From Seiridium cupressi (lineage: Eukaryota > Ascomycota > Sordariomycetes > Amphisphaeriales > Sporocadaceae), in the NCBI GenBank assembly GCA_036674765.1, contig JARVKI010000012.1, positions 558,001 to 622,000 on the forward strand: a stretch of 64,000 nucleotides of DNA. The letters are read 5' to 3'. Positions 47,043-56,701 of the stretch are shown here, piece by piece. Made by a program: the position numbers and the translations under genes. Each line of letters begins with the position of its first letter. Position 1 is the first letter of the stretch. The notes beneath the pieces were generated by a model. That model was not told the DNA's origin. It did no database searches and saw only the letters and a list, made by a program, of their open reading frames with translations.

Positions 47043-49537
47043 GGTGGTGTGGTTGATGGGTGTCGGTGGTGTGGTGCTCGTGCGGGAAGCAGTGACGTGT
47101 GTCGAGGGCAGGCGGAATGGATGCGCGTGCAGGTCTCGGATCGGAGCGGTGCGGGCCGAGTCAGGGTGGCCAGGTGAGATCTAGGTGAAGTAAGGTGCCT
47201 GTGTGCAAGCTGTACCTATGAATGGATAATGGATGGATGACGGGCGCGATGGGGGTTGCAGCTAGGTAGAGCTTGACGAGCTGTCCCAAGGACGGTTAGG
47301 GTTTCCTGGGGGGCAACAAGGCCAAGGTTGGTGCACCCCCTGAAGGCGCGTGTAGCTCCCTAGCACGGTTAGGGTCTGCCACGAAATAGCGGGGTTCTAG
47401 GCCGTTCTGTAACAACGCCCGTCTTGCAGCTCAGTATAGTATTTCAGGCGAGGACTCAGGGATCGGTTTGGGGCATGCCAATGGCACAAGACACAAAAGT
47501 CCCGTGCCTCTGATAACGTGGGAGATGTTCGACTGCAGCTCCTAATCAAGCCGTTTGCTTTTGTACCAAATTTTTTAAAATTTTCTTTTATTTACTTCCC
47601 ACAGCAAGTGAGGGGCCCGTTGTGGAGATCGGCATAAGGCTACCCAAAAGCTGCTCGTGGCTGCATACTGCCGATGTTCTAGAACGCTTCGTCTGGCATG
47701 CCACCGCTACCATGGCAAGGGAACAGCACGGCGGAAACCCGGGAATAGCTCACGGAGCAGAGAGGCGGGACGACGGGGTGGTAGGACGGCGTGGGTGTGC
47801 TGGTTGATCTTGCAGTAGCTGCTAGCCATGGGCAAGGGTTCATGCAGAGTAGCAGAAGTAGGTGAGAAAAAGTAGCGGTCCTGTCTCTATGTAGGTTCAT
47901 GTACGTTCGCTGATTCGCAGCGCTGGGCTACAGGGAACCTTGTCAGGCTTGACAAGCATGCAAGCTCTGGTCTCCGGGTCACAAAAAGCACTTTTCTGCT
48001 TATACCGATAGTCGAATCAGAGCGCAGTGAGGCTGGCTCTCGGACTTGCGTCCGCCGGCGCAACATTGAGCTGTTCGTTTTAAAGGGTCCATGCCTTATT
48101 AGAGGCTCCATCCAAAGAGTATAATCTCACCTCAAAGCTCGTGATATATATCTTGAGCAACCACCATCCTAGAGCAAGGCTGAGCGATGTCAATGCCGAC
48201 CATCTGTTCGCAAGGCGACCATGCTCCTGAGCGTGCGGACTCTTGGACTGGCAGATGGGGGAGACGTATTTGCCAAGTTTCGCTTGTCCGCCCTCGGCTG
48301 GCTATCGTTTGTTGCCATCTGCTGGGAGAACGTACCCATTGACGGTACCCGGGTATCGGATCACATCGAACTCTTAGGCGATCACTACCTAACTCCTGTG
48401 CAGCCACCATGCTGCCAGTATATGCCGGGGCTATGTGAGCAATGCCGATCGCAGACCCCGAGTTTTTTCTGCTGCGTGCGATCCTGGGGTCTAGATATGC
48501 TAGATATGCGCCCCCCAAAGACCAAATGCAGGAGGGTTGAACGCCAAGGTGGTCAAGCTGTAGATCTTTGCCCAGTTGACTGGCTGCTCGAGGTGAGGAG
48601 CATGGATGGCAACATCCGCGACATCGAATTTCGAGGGCTTGCGGGATGCCAATGAACTGATTGCGGCGACTGTGATAGGGATTTGTGGCACCGATTGGCA
48701 TGGGCGATTTCTTCACGTCCGTACCAGCCTAGCATGGCATTTTCTCGCCCATCCCACGACCGGTCAGGCACAGCAAATGCTCTGGTTTCGAGAGTCCTCT
48801 TGGCAGCAGCTCGGACGCTGAATCCACTTACACGATCAGAATTCCGCCTTGGCTCGTGCTCCTTCCTCTGGGTCGACTAACTACAGTACCAACCCGCAAT
48901 TGCGGCTTCCGTCTCCTCTGATCTTGGCTTCGACTAATTGATCCATTCATCTCATTATTTTATTGCCAGACCCCCGCCACTTTGGCTGCCAGGGTTTCTC
49001 CCATACACGGATTTGCCTTTTCTTTTTCTTATACTCGGTGTCTGCACCGCACACCTTATTGCAGGGTGCTTGTCTCTCGTTACTTTTCTGTTCCTGCTCT
49101 GCTCTGTTTTACTTGCCGCCCCTCTGCTATCGATCGCTGGTGCCAGTGATGCGCTGCACTGGCATCGCGCCCAGTCTCATACAGTGCCTTGGTAGCTTGG
49201 TGCCAAAGCTGCCGTCACTTTAGTCGGTCCAGTCCTCCAACTCTCGGCACGCCGCGCATTCAACGCACAGTTCTACTTCCGGCAATATTTGCTGCTAGAC
49301 CTGTACTCATATTCCCGGCTGCTGCGCCCGCACGCAGTGTCGCATCTGACCCGTAACCTGCCCTCCGCCTGACACTCTTCCGTATGTCAACCCGTCCGAG
49401 CGCTTCGGCATTCGACTGGGCCGGATCATTGGGACACATCGGCGCCGTTTCCGCCGGAGGATCGGCGACTCAGCCATCGTGGAGGCGCACCACCACAACA
49501 AACTGCTGCTGTCCAGGGCACTGCGAGATATCAAAGG
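47043..49537. other. Intergenic between LSM7 and the C6 zinc-cluster gene
   Basis: Holds the promoter of LSM7 on the left and the promoter and leader of the zinc-cluster gene on the right. Between about 48132 and 48716 both strands have fairly long frames (194 codons on minus, 144 on plus) without recognisable domains. The T-rich stretch 48938-49223 gives hydrophobic frames in two phases at once, which suggests a leader and not coding sequence. Confidence 0.45.
47292..47375. promoter_or_regulatory. Paired TTAGGG-containing boxes upstream of LSM7
   Basis: The 11-mer ACGGTTAGGGT occurs at 47292-47302 and again at 47365-47375, same orientation, about 250-330 bases upstream of the LSM7 ATG. TTAGGG is the telomere-repeat unit and, in some ascomycetes, the site for Tbf1-like factors at housekeeping promoters. 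A regulatory role here is an inference. Confidence 0.35.
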
Positions 49538-49587
49538 ATGGCGCATGTCTCGGATTCCGAGCATCACAAGCGGAAACGACACGATGA
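49384..49587 (+). other. Possible overlapping upstream ORF
   Basis: An ATG at 49384 opens a 67-codon frame that runs out of phase past the proposed main start at 49538. If the transcript begins upstream of it, this frame would repress translation of the zinc-cluster protein. The transcription start is unknown. Confidence 0.3.
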
Positions 49588-51432
49588 CGACAATGGGGCC
49601 AAGCCTCACTCCGATCGCATCCCGCAGCCCCCGCCACCTCAGTCAGGTACGTCGCCCTGTGTAGCAGGCATTTCCCACCAGAACTCCGGGAGGCAAAGCT
49701 ATTGGCTGGAATTGTGTATCTATATGTCCCAACGTCTCATTCCATCTCATGTTCCTGTCCTGTCCGTGACTGGAAATCTGTGCATCAGCGTAGCATGTCA
49801 TCTCCGTGCTCGACATCATCCATCTTCGCTCGCGTTGCTGCTCCATGTCTCAGATTACTGACCGCAATTTAAGGCAATCAAACCCCGATCAACTACTTGG
49901 CAAGAAACAATGTTGGGAAACTCAAGCTGATCCATGGTGACACGGAAACATTTTCCGACGTGCTCACGCTTATCAACGAATATGAAGGTACTACCAATCT
50001 AGACCAGCTTCGTATGCATGCCAGCTAACCGGTCTCAGGGGTCCTGAGTCGGCATGAAAGTTTTGCTTCAAATCTGGGCGCAAAACTCATGGGGCCACGT
50101 CTACTGAAGGCGATGGAGGTGATTTTCGAGGGGCCCATCATGACTAGCCCTGCTCAAAATGCCATGAGTTCGGACCCGATAACCTGGCTTGACGTAGTCG
50201 AGTTTGCTAAGGCGAGGCCGGGCGATTTCAACCTAGCGACCACGTCCAACGGCACCCGTTGCTGTCAATTCTTTTTGAAAGGTGTGCAAGCTGAAATCTC
50301 AGAAGACGATTGGAGGGTCATCGTCTCGGGCACACTTGACAGAAACCGCTTGATTCCACCACAGCCACTCGAGGAGGATGAAACGGCCGAGCTTGCCACT
50401 CTCGAGATACTGGAACAGCGCCTGAAGGTCCTAATCAAGAAAGCAGATGAGGTGGCGGGTAAGGCACGTCAACTCAACTATCACCTGAGCGGTCGTAAAG
50501 CAGCTATCAGCAGTCGCCGGCCGCCCCAGCACGGTGCATCATCAGGATCTGGCTTCCAGGCAGTAAACCAACCTGGCTTGCCCGCTAGCTCAAACCATCA
50601 CGGTTATGACTTGCACGCGGATCTTCTTCAACAATTTCTCGCTCACAACCCGGCCAACCGCCTCCCGTCCATCAGTTCTGTGCCCCCAACTCCGGGGACT
50701 TTGGCTACAGCGATATCGACACCGCGGACATCCATTCAACAGCAAGTGCTGACATCAATTAGCAATCGCCCATCTCCTGGGATCTATCCTTTAGAGTCTG
50801 GGTTGCGGGACCCAGATGACGAGCACCGTGCTCTTGTGACGGCGAAGGTCGAGAAGTTATCTCGAGGAGACGAGATACTGCCTCCGTGCGACAGGTGTAG
50901 AAGACTAAAGACGGCGTGTATCAAACACTTGACAGCATGCCAGGGGTGCACTAAGAAGCATGCTAGATGTGTATGGAAGGGGCTCACCAAGGAAGAGGTC
51001 GCATGGCTGAAGCAGGAGGCCGGGGATAGCGATGACGGCGGAGACGAGAGCCGGGAACGCGGTCCCAGTAGCCACTCAGCGCCCAGCTCGTCGCAGGACC
51101 CGAACGAGCCTAGGCGCGACTCAGACCGCAGCGACGATCCTGGGCCAAGCAGGTCACAGTCACGAATAGCGATTGGTAGGAGCGCCGAAGACATTTGGAG
51201 GATGGGCACGAGCTCTATTAGTCGTCGGGCCTCTATGGACATTGACGTCGACCCTCGAGATACGCACAATCTCCGTCCTACCCCCACCAATATGGACCAT
51301 TCGAGTCAACAAGACCTGCGGTCGCGAGACCCGGTGCTATTGAGCCGCATAGCTACGACGGCCTCCGCCGCTAACGCAGACGGCAGCAGTGTCCCTTCAA
51401 GAAGCGGTGGAGGAGGACAGGGCGGACTCTAG
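49538..51432 (+). CDS. Zn(II)2Cys6 zinc-cluster regulator with internal cluster
   Basis: Three exons, 49538-49646, 49874-49987 and 50039-51432, give about 538 residues. All junctions keep phase. The binuclear zinc cluster is at residues 358-385 (CDRCRRLKTAC, then CQGCTKKHARC), with spacing C-x2-C-x6-C-x6-C-x2-C-x6-C as in Gal4-type DNA-binding proteins. It sits in the C-terminal half, not at the N-terminus as is usual. Residues about 38-170 form a folded-looking block (PINYLARNNVGKLKLIHGDT, then GVLSRHESFASNLGAKLMGP). This is followed by a charged helix with possible coiled coil (ILEQRLKVLIKKADEVAGKA) and a Ser/Pro-rich linker. The tail after the cluster is acidic and Ser/Arg-rich. No fungal_trans domain is seen. 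It is presumably a nuclear transcription factor; its targets are unknown. Confidence 0.85.
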
Positions 51433-52089
51433 TTTGGTCTGCATGGCTATCAGTCTCTGACATGAGCCGAGGGGTTGCAAGAAGAAAGTGGGAAGGCCCA
51501 ACGCTTTTGCGAGCTTTCGCGAGTCGCAAGCAACACGTGAGTGTCTGGAAAAGCTTGGTGGACTTTTGGAACGGTAATGAAGGAGGACAAAACTATGCAT
51601 TCCTGAAAGACTAGCATTGCTGGACAAACTAGCAACCACTCCAGATGAGTGAAGACATAGATGAACTTACGACGGAAGGACCGGCAAAGCCAAGATACCA
51701 ACCTTTTTGACATGAGATGCATTAGATTTTGGTTGATGCAAGACAAATGCTTTGCTGTGAAGACTGGGAGACAGTAAAACTAGCAACTCAATTTCGCTGA
51801 TCTATCTGCCCCATACTTGCCGACTCGTGCTACACCCAGAATACAATCGGTGGAGATCTCTCAGTGGGGCTTTCCATCGACGTCCGGACTAGAGCCTGGA
51901 TTCCCCAATACAGCGGGATACATTTTTTTTTGGGGGGCCACGACCATGCCTCTCATATCTCCGTCACTCGCGTCTCTCTTGCTTAACTAACATCGGTCAA
52001 TGCCCTTCATTGTTTGATATGGTTTATACCTTCAATGTCGTTTTCGCTGCAAACGACCCGAAAGGTTGTTCAAGGTCAAGAGCCTGCTG
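51433..52089. other. Intergenic between convergent genes
   Basis: 3' flanks of the zinc-cluster gene and of PAN3. No other feature is recognised. The stretch 52090-52239 next to it is coding-like and is listed separately. Confidence 0.5.
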
Positions 52090-52239
52090 TCATTGGTAGG
52101 AATAGTTGTTATCATAAGATGGCATGTAATTGTAGCCTTGATTAGCATATAGTTGGTTCTGGTTCTGGTTCCATGGAGGCTGTTGTTGCAGAGGCCGCGC
52201 ATTCTCCTGGAGCTGCTGCTGCACAGTCTGGGCATTCTG
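52090..52239 (-). other. In-frame Q/N/Y-rich extension after the PAN3 TAG stop
   Basis: Directly after the PAN3 TAG (52242-52240) the same frame stays open for 49 codons and ends in TGA (52092-52090). The composition is far from random: it starts QNAQTVQQQLQEN, passes through NQNQNQ, and ends with YNYMPSYDNNYSYQ, with almost no other residue types. This resembles a prion-like low-complexity tail. The base after the stop is C (TAG C), a leaky context, and a single C-to-T change would explain the TAG (CAG CAG to TAG CAG). An in-frame intron removing the TAG is possible only with weak donors (75 nt from GTCACC, or 27 nt from GTGGCG, too short) and would delete conserved sequence in the first case. 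Readthrough, RNA editing and a recent nonsense mutation all remain possible. Confidence 0.6.
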
Positions 52240-55200
52240 CTAGAATGCGCCGCGCGACGGCGCCACAGGTTTGGCCTGGCCGGCCTTCTGGAGCTCCTGG
52301 AAGGCATTGGTGACCTGCTTCTTCAGCTCCTTGTACGTGACTACAAAAGCAGTCTGGTGGTCGCGACTGGTCAGATAAACCTTCTCATCAATGCCAGCAT
52401 CGAGTTTATTGAGGCACGAGAGCATGTGGCCCAGGTTAAGTACCGGGTTGTTGTTGGCATCGACCTGGTGGAAGACATAGTCCCGGAAAAGCTTGAGCGT
52501 GTAGCGCTCGCCGTTCTCAGACCAGTTCGGATCATTGTCAAACTCGGGTCGCTCATTGATGGTCCCGAGCTTCAGCACGAGACGGGCAACCCTGCCGTTC
52601 TCAAGCGATTTGTTCAACTCGGAGGTGAGGTCGTCCGAGGCACGAAGCGATGCATCGAACGAATCAAATAGGTGGTGCGCAATAGACTGTGAGAGGAAGC
52701 CAATCGTCTTCTGGTCGGCAGCCTCAGCGGGCGGGGTTGTGATAAGCCAGAGAACAAGATCTTTGAGCTCATCGGAATAGTTCGTCTGCTGGAAGGTCTG
52801 CCAAGAGATCTGAGCGTTGTGGATGTGACTCTGGTTCAAACATAGGCTCAGTACAAGTTTGCCAAGGTCTACCAGATCTTCATGTTGAAGCTCCGCCACA
52901 GGTCGAGGTGCGTCAAATTCCAAGACGTCCAAAATCATACAAGCACTAAGCCTGATGCGATTCTGCTCCGTGAGGATGATTTTGGTAGGATGGATGCAAC
53001 GCGCCGCGAGATCCCCATTATGAATGGTCCTGAGTGCGTTGCATAGTTGGGAGATATAGGTCCAGAGCAGGCTCTCTTGTATGGACGGGCGAAATCTATT
53101 GCCGCCAGACAGGTGATGCTCGGCCAAAGTCCTCGAGGACGGATGGTAGTAGTGTATGAAGATAAGGGAAGTATCGCCAAAATCTCTGGATGTGAAGGCT
53201 TCGAGTGGTGTGACTATGCTACCGTTGTTGATTCGCTTCCACTTTTTGAGTGGGGTATTAGTTGATTCTTTGCTACTGACTCGAGTCGCTTGAAGTCTAC
53301 GCAGACAGTACACGTGGCCGTTCTTTTTCGACGTGGCTTTGTAGACCCAGCATACAGTGCTACCAAAGAGACTGTATTGGTTGTTCTTGGGGCCTTCGAG
53401 CGGTACTAGCGAGTGGTAAGGCTGGACGTCAGGCAATTGTGAATTATGTAACACTTGCCGAGCGTCTGCAGACTTTCTCTGGAGCTCCTCTCTCAAATCG
53501 TTCGACATGAAGAAGTCATGTGGCTGGCGCTGGTATGGCGTCAAATCAGACCTATGCTGTCCCACGGGCGCATATAAATGATATAGTGGTTGGAGCGGTG
53601 CTGTAAACACTCCTTGCGGTTGGTAGTAGGGCGCACCAGCCCCGGTCATCGAGGTAGGGTCTTCGGCATACGGATTGTATTGCGTGGTAGGCAGCGCTTG
53701 GTTGATCCCAGCCATGGCATAAGGATCGAATAGGGCACTGCTTGAATCACCCGCCATACCGTTGGTGGCGGAAGCGGTGTTCAAGTCATAATTCTGTGCT
53801 TGAGGCGTGAATTCACGGACACCGGCGGGATTGAGGAAGGATGCCTCGGCATCTTGCGGAATGGCGGGGGTCGTTGCTGGTGAAACAGTTAACATAAGAC
53901 AACAATGAACGTCGGGTATAGGCATATCCTACAATTTGAAGCAGCCTTGGGGGTGAAAGGCGCTGCATTGAGGGTTTGCGAAGAGAATGTGGATTTCTTG
54001 GCTCCCGATTGCAGTTGAGCGGGGGTGAAAGAGGGAGAATCTACATTAAGCTTATTCTTGGCGCTATTAGAAATGTCAGTTAGTAGTTGGCCTCTCTCTG
54101 GCTCCATAGAGCGTGATGCTGGTTCTGCAGATTCGGTGCTTTCGGCTTCTGCCAAGGGTTGTCGCGTGAGACTGACAACCCGAAATGGCATCGCAGGGAT
54201 CAAAGGTGTAGGCAGCTGGACTGGTAGAGCTTGTGGCTGCACAATGGCAGCGGAAGGCGTATGATCCTTGTGAAGTTTTGACCATTTTTCTGCTGACGGA
54301 GAGACTGACAGCAGGGCTGTTGAAGAACTTGTGATATCTTCGTTGAAATTCAGGGATTCTAATGCTGTTTTCCGAGTCTGCTTCCGCTTTGGCAAGGTAG
54401 CGAATTTTGCAGCTGTCGAGCGGGATGGAAAACCGACCCTGTCCTCTATGTTCAAAGCTGGAGAACTGGCGGTATCATCTCTATCGTCCTGAACCCCAAC
54501 ACCTGCCTGGTCCTCCACGACCGGAGTGGAAGGCGGACTGTGAACCGCCGGAGAATCACGAGATTCTTCAGCGTCCCCAGAGGCAGTATCGTAAGCAGGC
54601 CGGCCCTCGTGATGAAAAACATCACTTGAAATACCACCAGCATCATGAATAGCGGGGTCGAGGGGTATGTCGCTCCAGCTCATGGTATGAAGCAGGCTCA
54701 ATGTGAGGCTGTCGATTGAATATCTTCTAGCCCCTGCCTGACGGCATGTATACAGAAGTACCAAGGCTGTGTAATGTGGTTGCGCAGTGAACATATGATT
54801 GCAGGGCCCTCGGTTATGATCCGGCGAAGCTGAGAAATAGTTGTAGTGTTTTCCAAGATCCATAGATGTGACCAGCCAAGTGTAGTGGTAGGTGTAGCAA
54901 AAACTCTCCAGGTTATCCACGGGTTTAGTTTTGCGGATTCCCACGAGCTAGCCATATAAACCTGCCCGCAATCCATCATGGTCTTTCCACTTCCGTTGCC
55001 TATCCAGTCGTAGCATCCCGTCGTCAAGCCAAGCCAAGCCAAGCCAAGCCGGAGCGGGCCATCGCAGTCACGCGCAGTCACAGTCCATGGAGATACGCTG
55101 ACATGCAAGGAAACAACACTTACGAGTCTATCGTATTTGACGATCCCTTGTTCTGATCATGGTTGAAGGCGCAGCCTTGGTCTTCATACCGGCAGTGGCC

Positions 55201-55439
55201 GTATATAAGCACATTCCGACACAGAGTATCCTTAGTATCTGGAAAGACCATGTGAGCAGGTTTCCTCTAGTGATGGGACAGAACCAGTCGCATTCATCGG
55301 CACAGGTCTTCCTGCAGTTCTGCATAGTCGACCAATCCGTTCTCGGCGCGTAGGCGTGGGTATGCTCACCTCGCGTCTTGGGTCGCGGGGAAGCCATCTG
55401 CCTTCCTCCGCTGGCTTGTGTGTATCGGGAAGTCGCCAT
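52240..55439 (-). CDS. PAN3: PAN3, regulatory subunit of the PAN2-PAN3 deadenylase
   Basis: Four exons on minus, in transcript order 55439-55370, 55238-55124, 54063-53933 and 53876-52240, give 650 residues, the usual fungal length. After MASPRPKTRDTKDTL a CCCH zinc finger (C30, C39, C46, H50; C-x8-C-x6-C-x3-H) binds poly(A). A PAM2 motif (LNVDSPSFTPAQL, about 67-79) binds poly(A)-binding protein. The pseudokinase (about 245-510) includes SLFGSTVCWVYKATSKKNGH and lacks the catalytic HRD and DFG motifs, as expected. The C-terminal coiled coil and knob domain follow (NNPVLNLGHMLSCLNKLDAG, then AFVVTYKELKKQVTNAF). PAN3 recruits the PAN2 nuclease to mRNA for initial poly(A) trimming. Intron 2 is 1060 nt, very long for this genome, and contains an in-frame open exon. 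The TAG stop is followed by an in-frame coding-like tail. Both oddities are listed separately. Confidence 0.93.
54064..54683 (-). other. Candidate alternative first exon of PAN3 (207 codons)
   Basis: Inside PAN3 intron 2 an ATG at 54683 in a good context (ACC ATG A) opens a frame that runs without a stop, in phase, straight into PAN3 exon 3. It supplies 207 codons ending in the same Ser codon position. The encoded segment begins MSWSDIPLDPAIHDAGG and is Ser/Pro/Glu/Asp-rich, predicted disordered, with a basic patch (KFATLPKRKQTRKTALESLN). Use of this start would give a form of about 795 residues lacking the CCCH finger but keeping PAM2 and the pseudokinase. The canonical splice acceptor inside it (CTAAC branch point, then AATAG) is intact. 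An acceptor at about 54735 could instead include this segment together with the finger in a longer form. Confidence 0.5.
55026..55050. repeat. AAGCC tandem repeat (5 copies) in PAN3 intron 2
   Basis: Five direct copies of AAGCC in a row, within the long PAN3 intron. Confidence 0.8.
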
Positions 55440-56701
55440 TGTTTCTCCTTATCTGTACGGGGGATGGACGTGGTCAAGCTGGCATCGAGTCGCGCTGGCA
55501 CTCGCAGATTGTGACGTAGGGCCCACGGAGCGGCGCGTCGTCGCTGCTGCTCCTATCGAATTTGCAACCCCTACAGTGCCGGACGAGGATTAGCAATTGT
55601 GACGAGCGACTCGGTTCTTGACCGGATGGGAGAAGAGACGCCAGCGACGAGCAAATTTGCCATGTGGCAGTCGCCGATTAACGGTGCTGGTGCAGGCGCT
55701 GGTGCAGGTGCTTGTGCGAAAGTTATATGGAGGGGCTTGGTCCTCAGCCACGCGGTGGGCGACAAAGGACTCTGGGGAAGTTGGAAAAAAAATTTCAATG
55801 CACAGAGCACATACTCGGCCACCTATTCCGTTCCCATTTTAACACGTACACGGGCGACCCCTCGCCCATTCAAGAGATATGCAAAGCAGCTTTGGTGGTT
55901 GTGGGTAAGCAGTCTGGCGTGGTCAAGTCCGAGGGCAATGGGTGAGGTTGGCGATAAGATCAGGACGGGTAGGATACGCAACTGCAAAGGTGGGATGTGA
56001 AGCGCCCATTCAGCGCCAAGCCTCTGTGACTCTCGCGGTTAGCCTCTCGGCCGCGACAAGGATTCGCAATCGAGGCTCTCACATAGACGCCGCTAGTCCT
56101 TTCAGGGCAGTAATCACAGCTTGCTTCTCTGACAGCCCCCTTACATTGGGGCCGAGAGATTGCAGCAGTCGAAGTCCCTCACGAACATAGTATCTTATAA
56201 GACAGAATCATACTCCAGCAGGCTGTAAAAACAATCTACTGTCTGTTCTGTCCAGATTGGTGCTACTTGTACAAAAGAAGCCATGTACATACAGACCCGT
56301 AGCTTCTGTTGCAATTCCCACGACCAAATAGTGGGTGCACTCGCTAGTCCTATCTAGGATTTCACTCCGTCATTCGCTAATGCCACGCACGCGGCTCCCC
56401 GGATTCTTATTGTCGTCGGTGATATCAATTATCAATGAGCTGTTGTACTGACTGCAGTCCAGTGGGTCCTCATCCTCCGGTAAACCTGTGCGATCCGTGG
56501 CATCATCTTCAGCCTTAAAGCTGTGTACAGACTTGATTCTGCGGCTACCTCAGGTTCCCCTTTCCAGCTCCTGAGATTGTCTACTGGAACGAGTTTTCTG
56601 GCTCAGCTCCTTACCCAGCAGAGTTCCTCGGACAGCGGCAAACACTCCATGGATTTGGAAAGCACTTCTACGTAACCTGGAGGAACGGCGCAAACGTCAA
56701 T
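55440..56701. other. Divergent promoter region of PAN3 and the UBX-protein gene
   Basis: About 1.26 kb between the start codons of PAN3 (minus) and the UBX-domain gene (plus). It contains frames of up to 133 codons with a (GGTGCT/GGTGCA)n repeat at 55683-55712, which translates as an Ala-Gly or Ala-Pro run and lacks domain support. No gene is recognised. Confidence 0.5.

Noticed and set aside
48606..48821. ICGTD string resembling the zinc alcohol dehydrogenase motif
   Set aside because: The surrounding residues do not match the dehydrogenase family in either direction, so the five-residue match is taken as coincidence.
48938..49223. Hydrophobic frames that look like membrane proteins
   Set aside because: Two different phases of the same T-rich stretch are both hydrophobic, which follows from T content. 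The stretch lies in the probable leader of the zinc-cluster gene.
52153..52671. 172-codon frame opposite the PAN3 C-terminus
   Set aside because: It lies antisense to a conserved domain of PAN3 and is explained as a shadow of its codon pattern.
55599..56000. 133-codon plus-strand frame with an Ala-Gly run
   Set aside because: The run comes from a simple (GGTGCT/GGTGCA) repeat, the first true ATG is internal, and the stretch sits in the PAN3/UBX divergent promoter.
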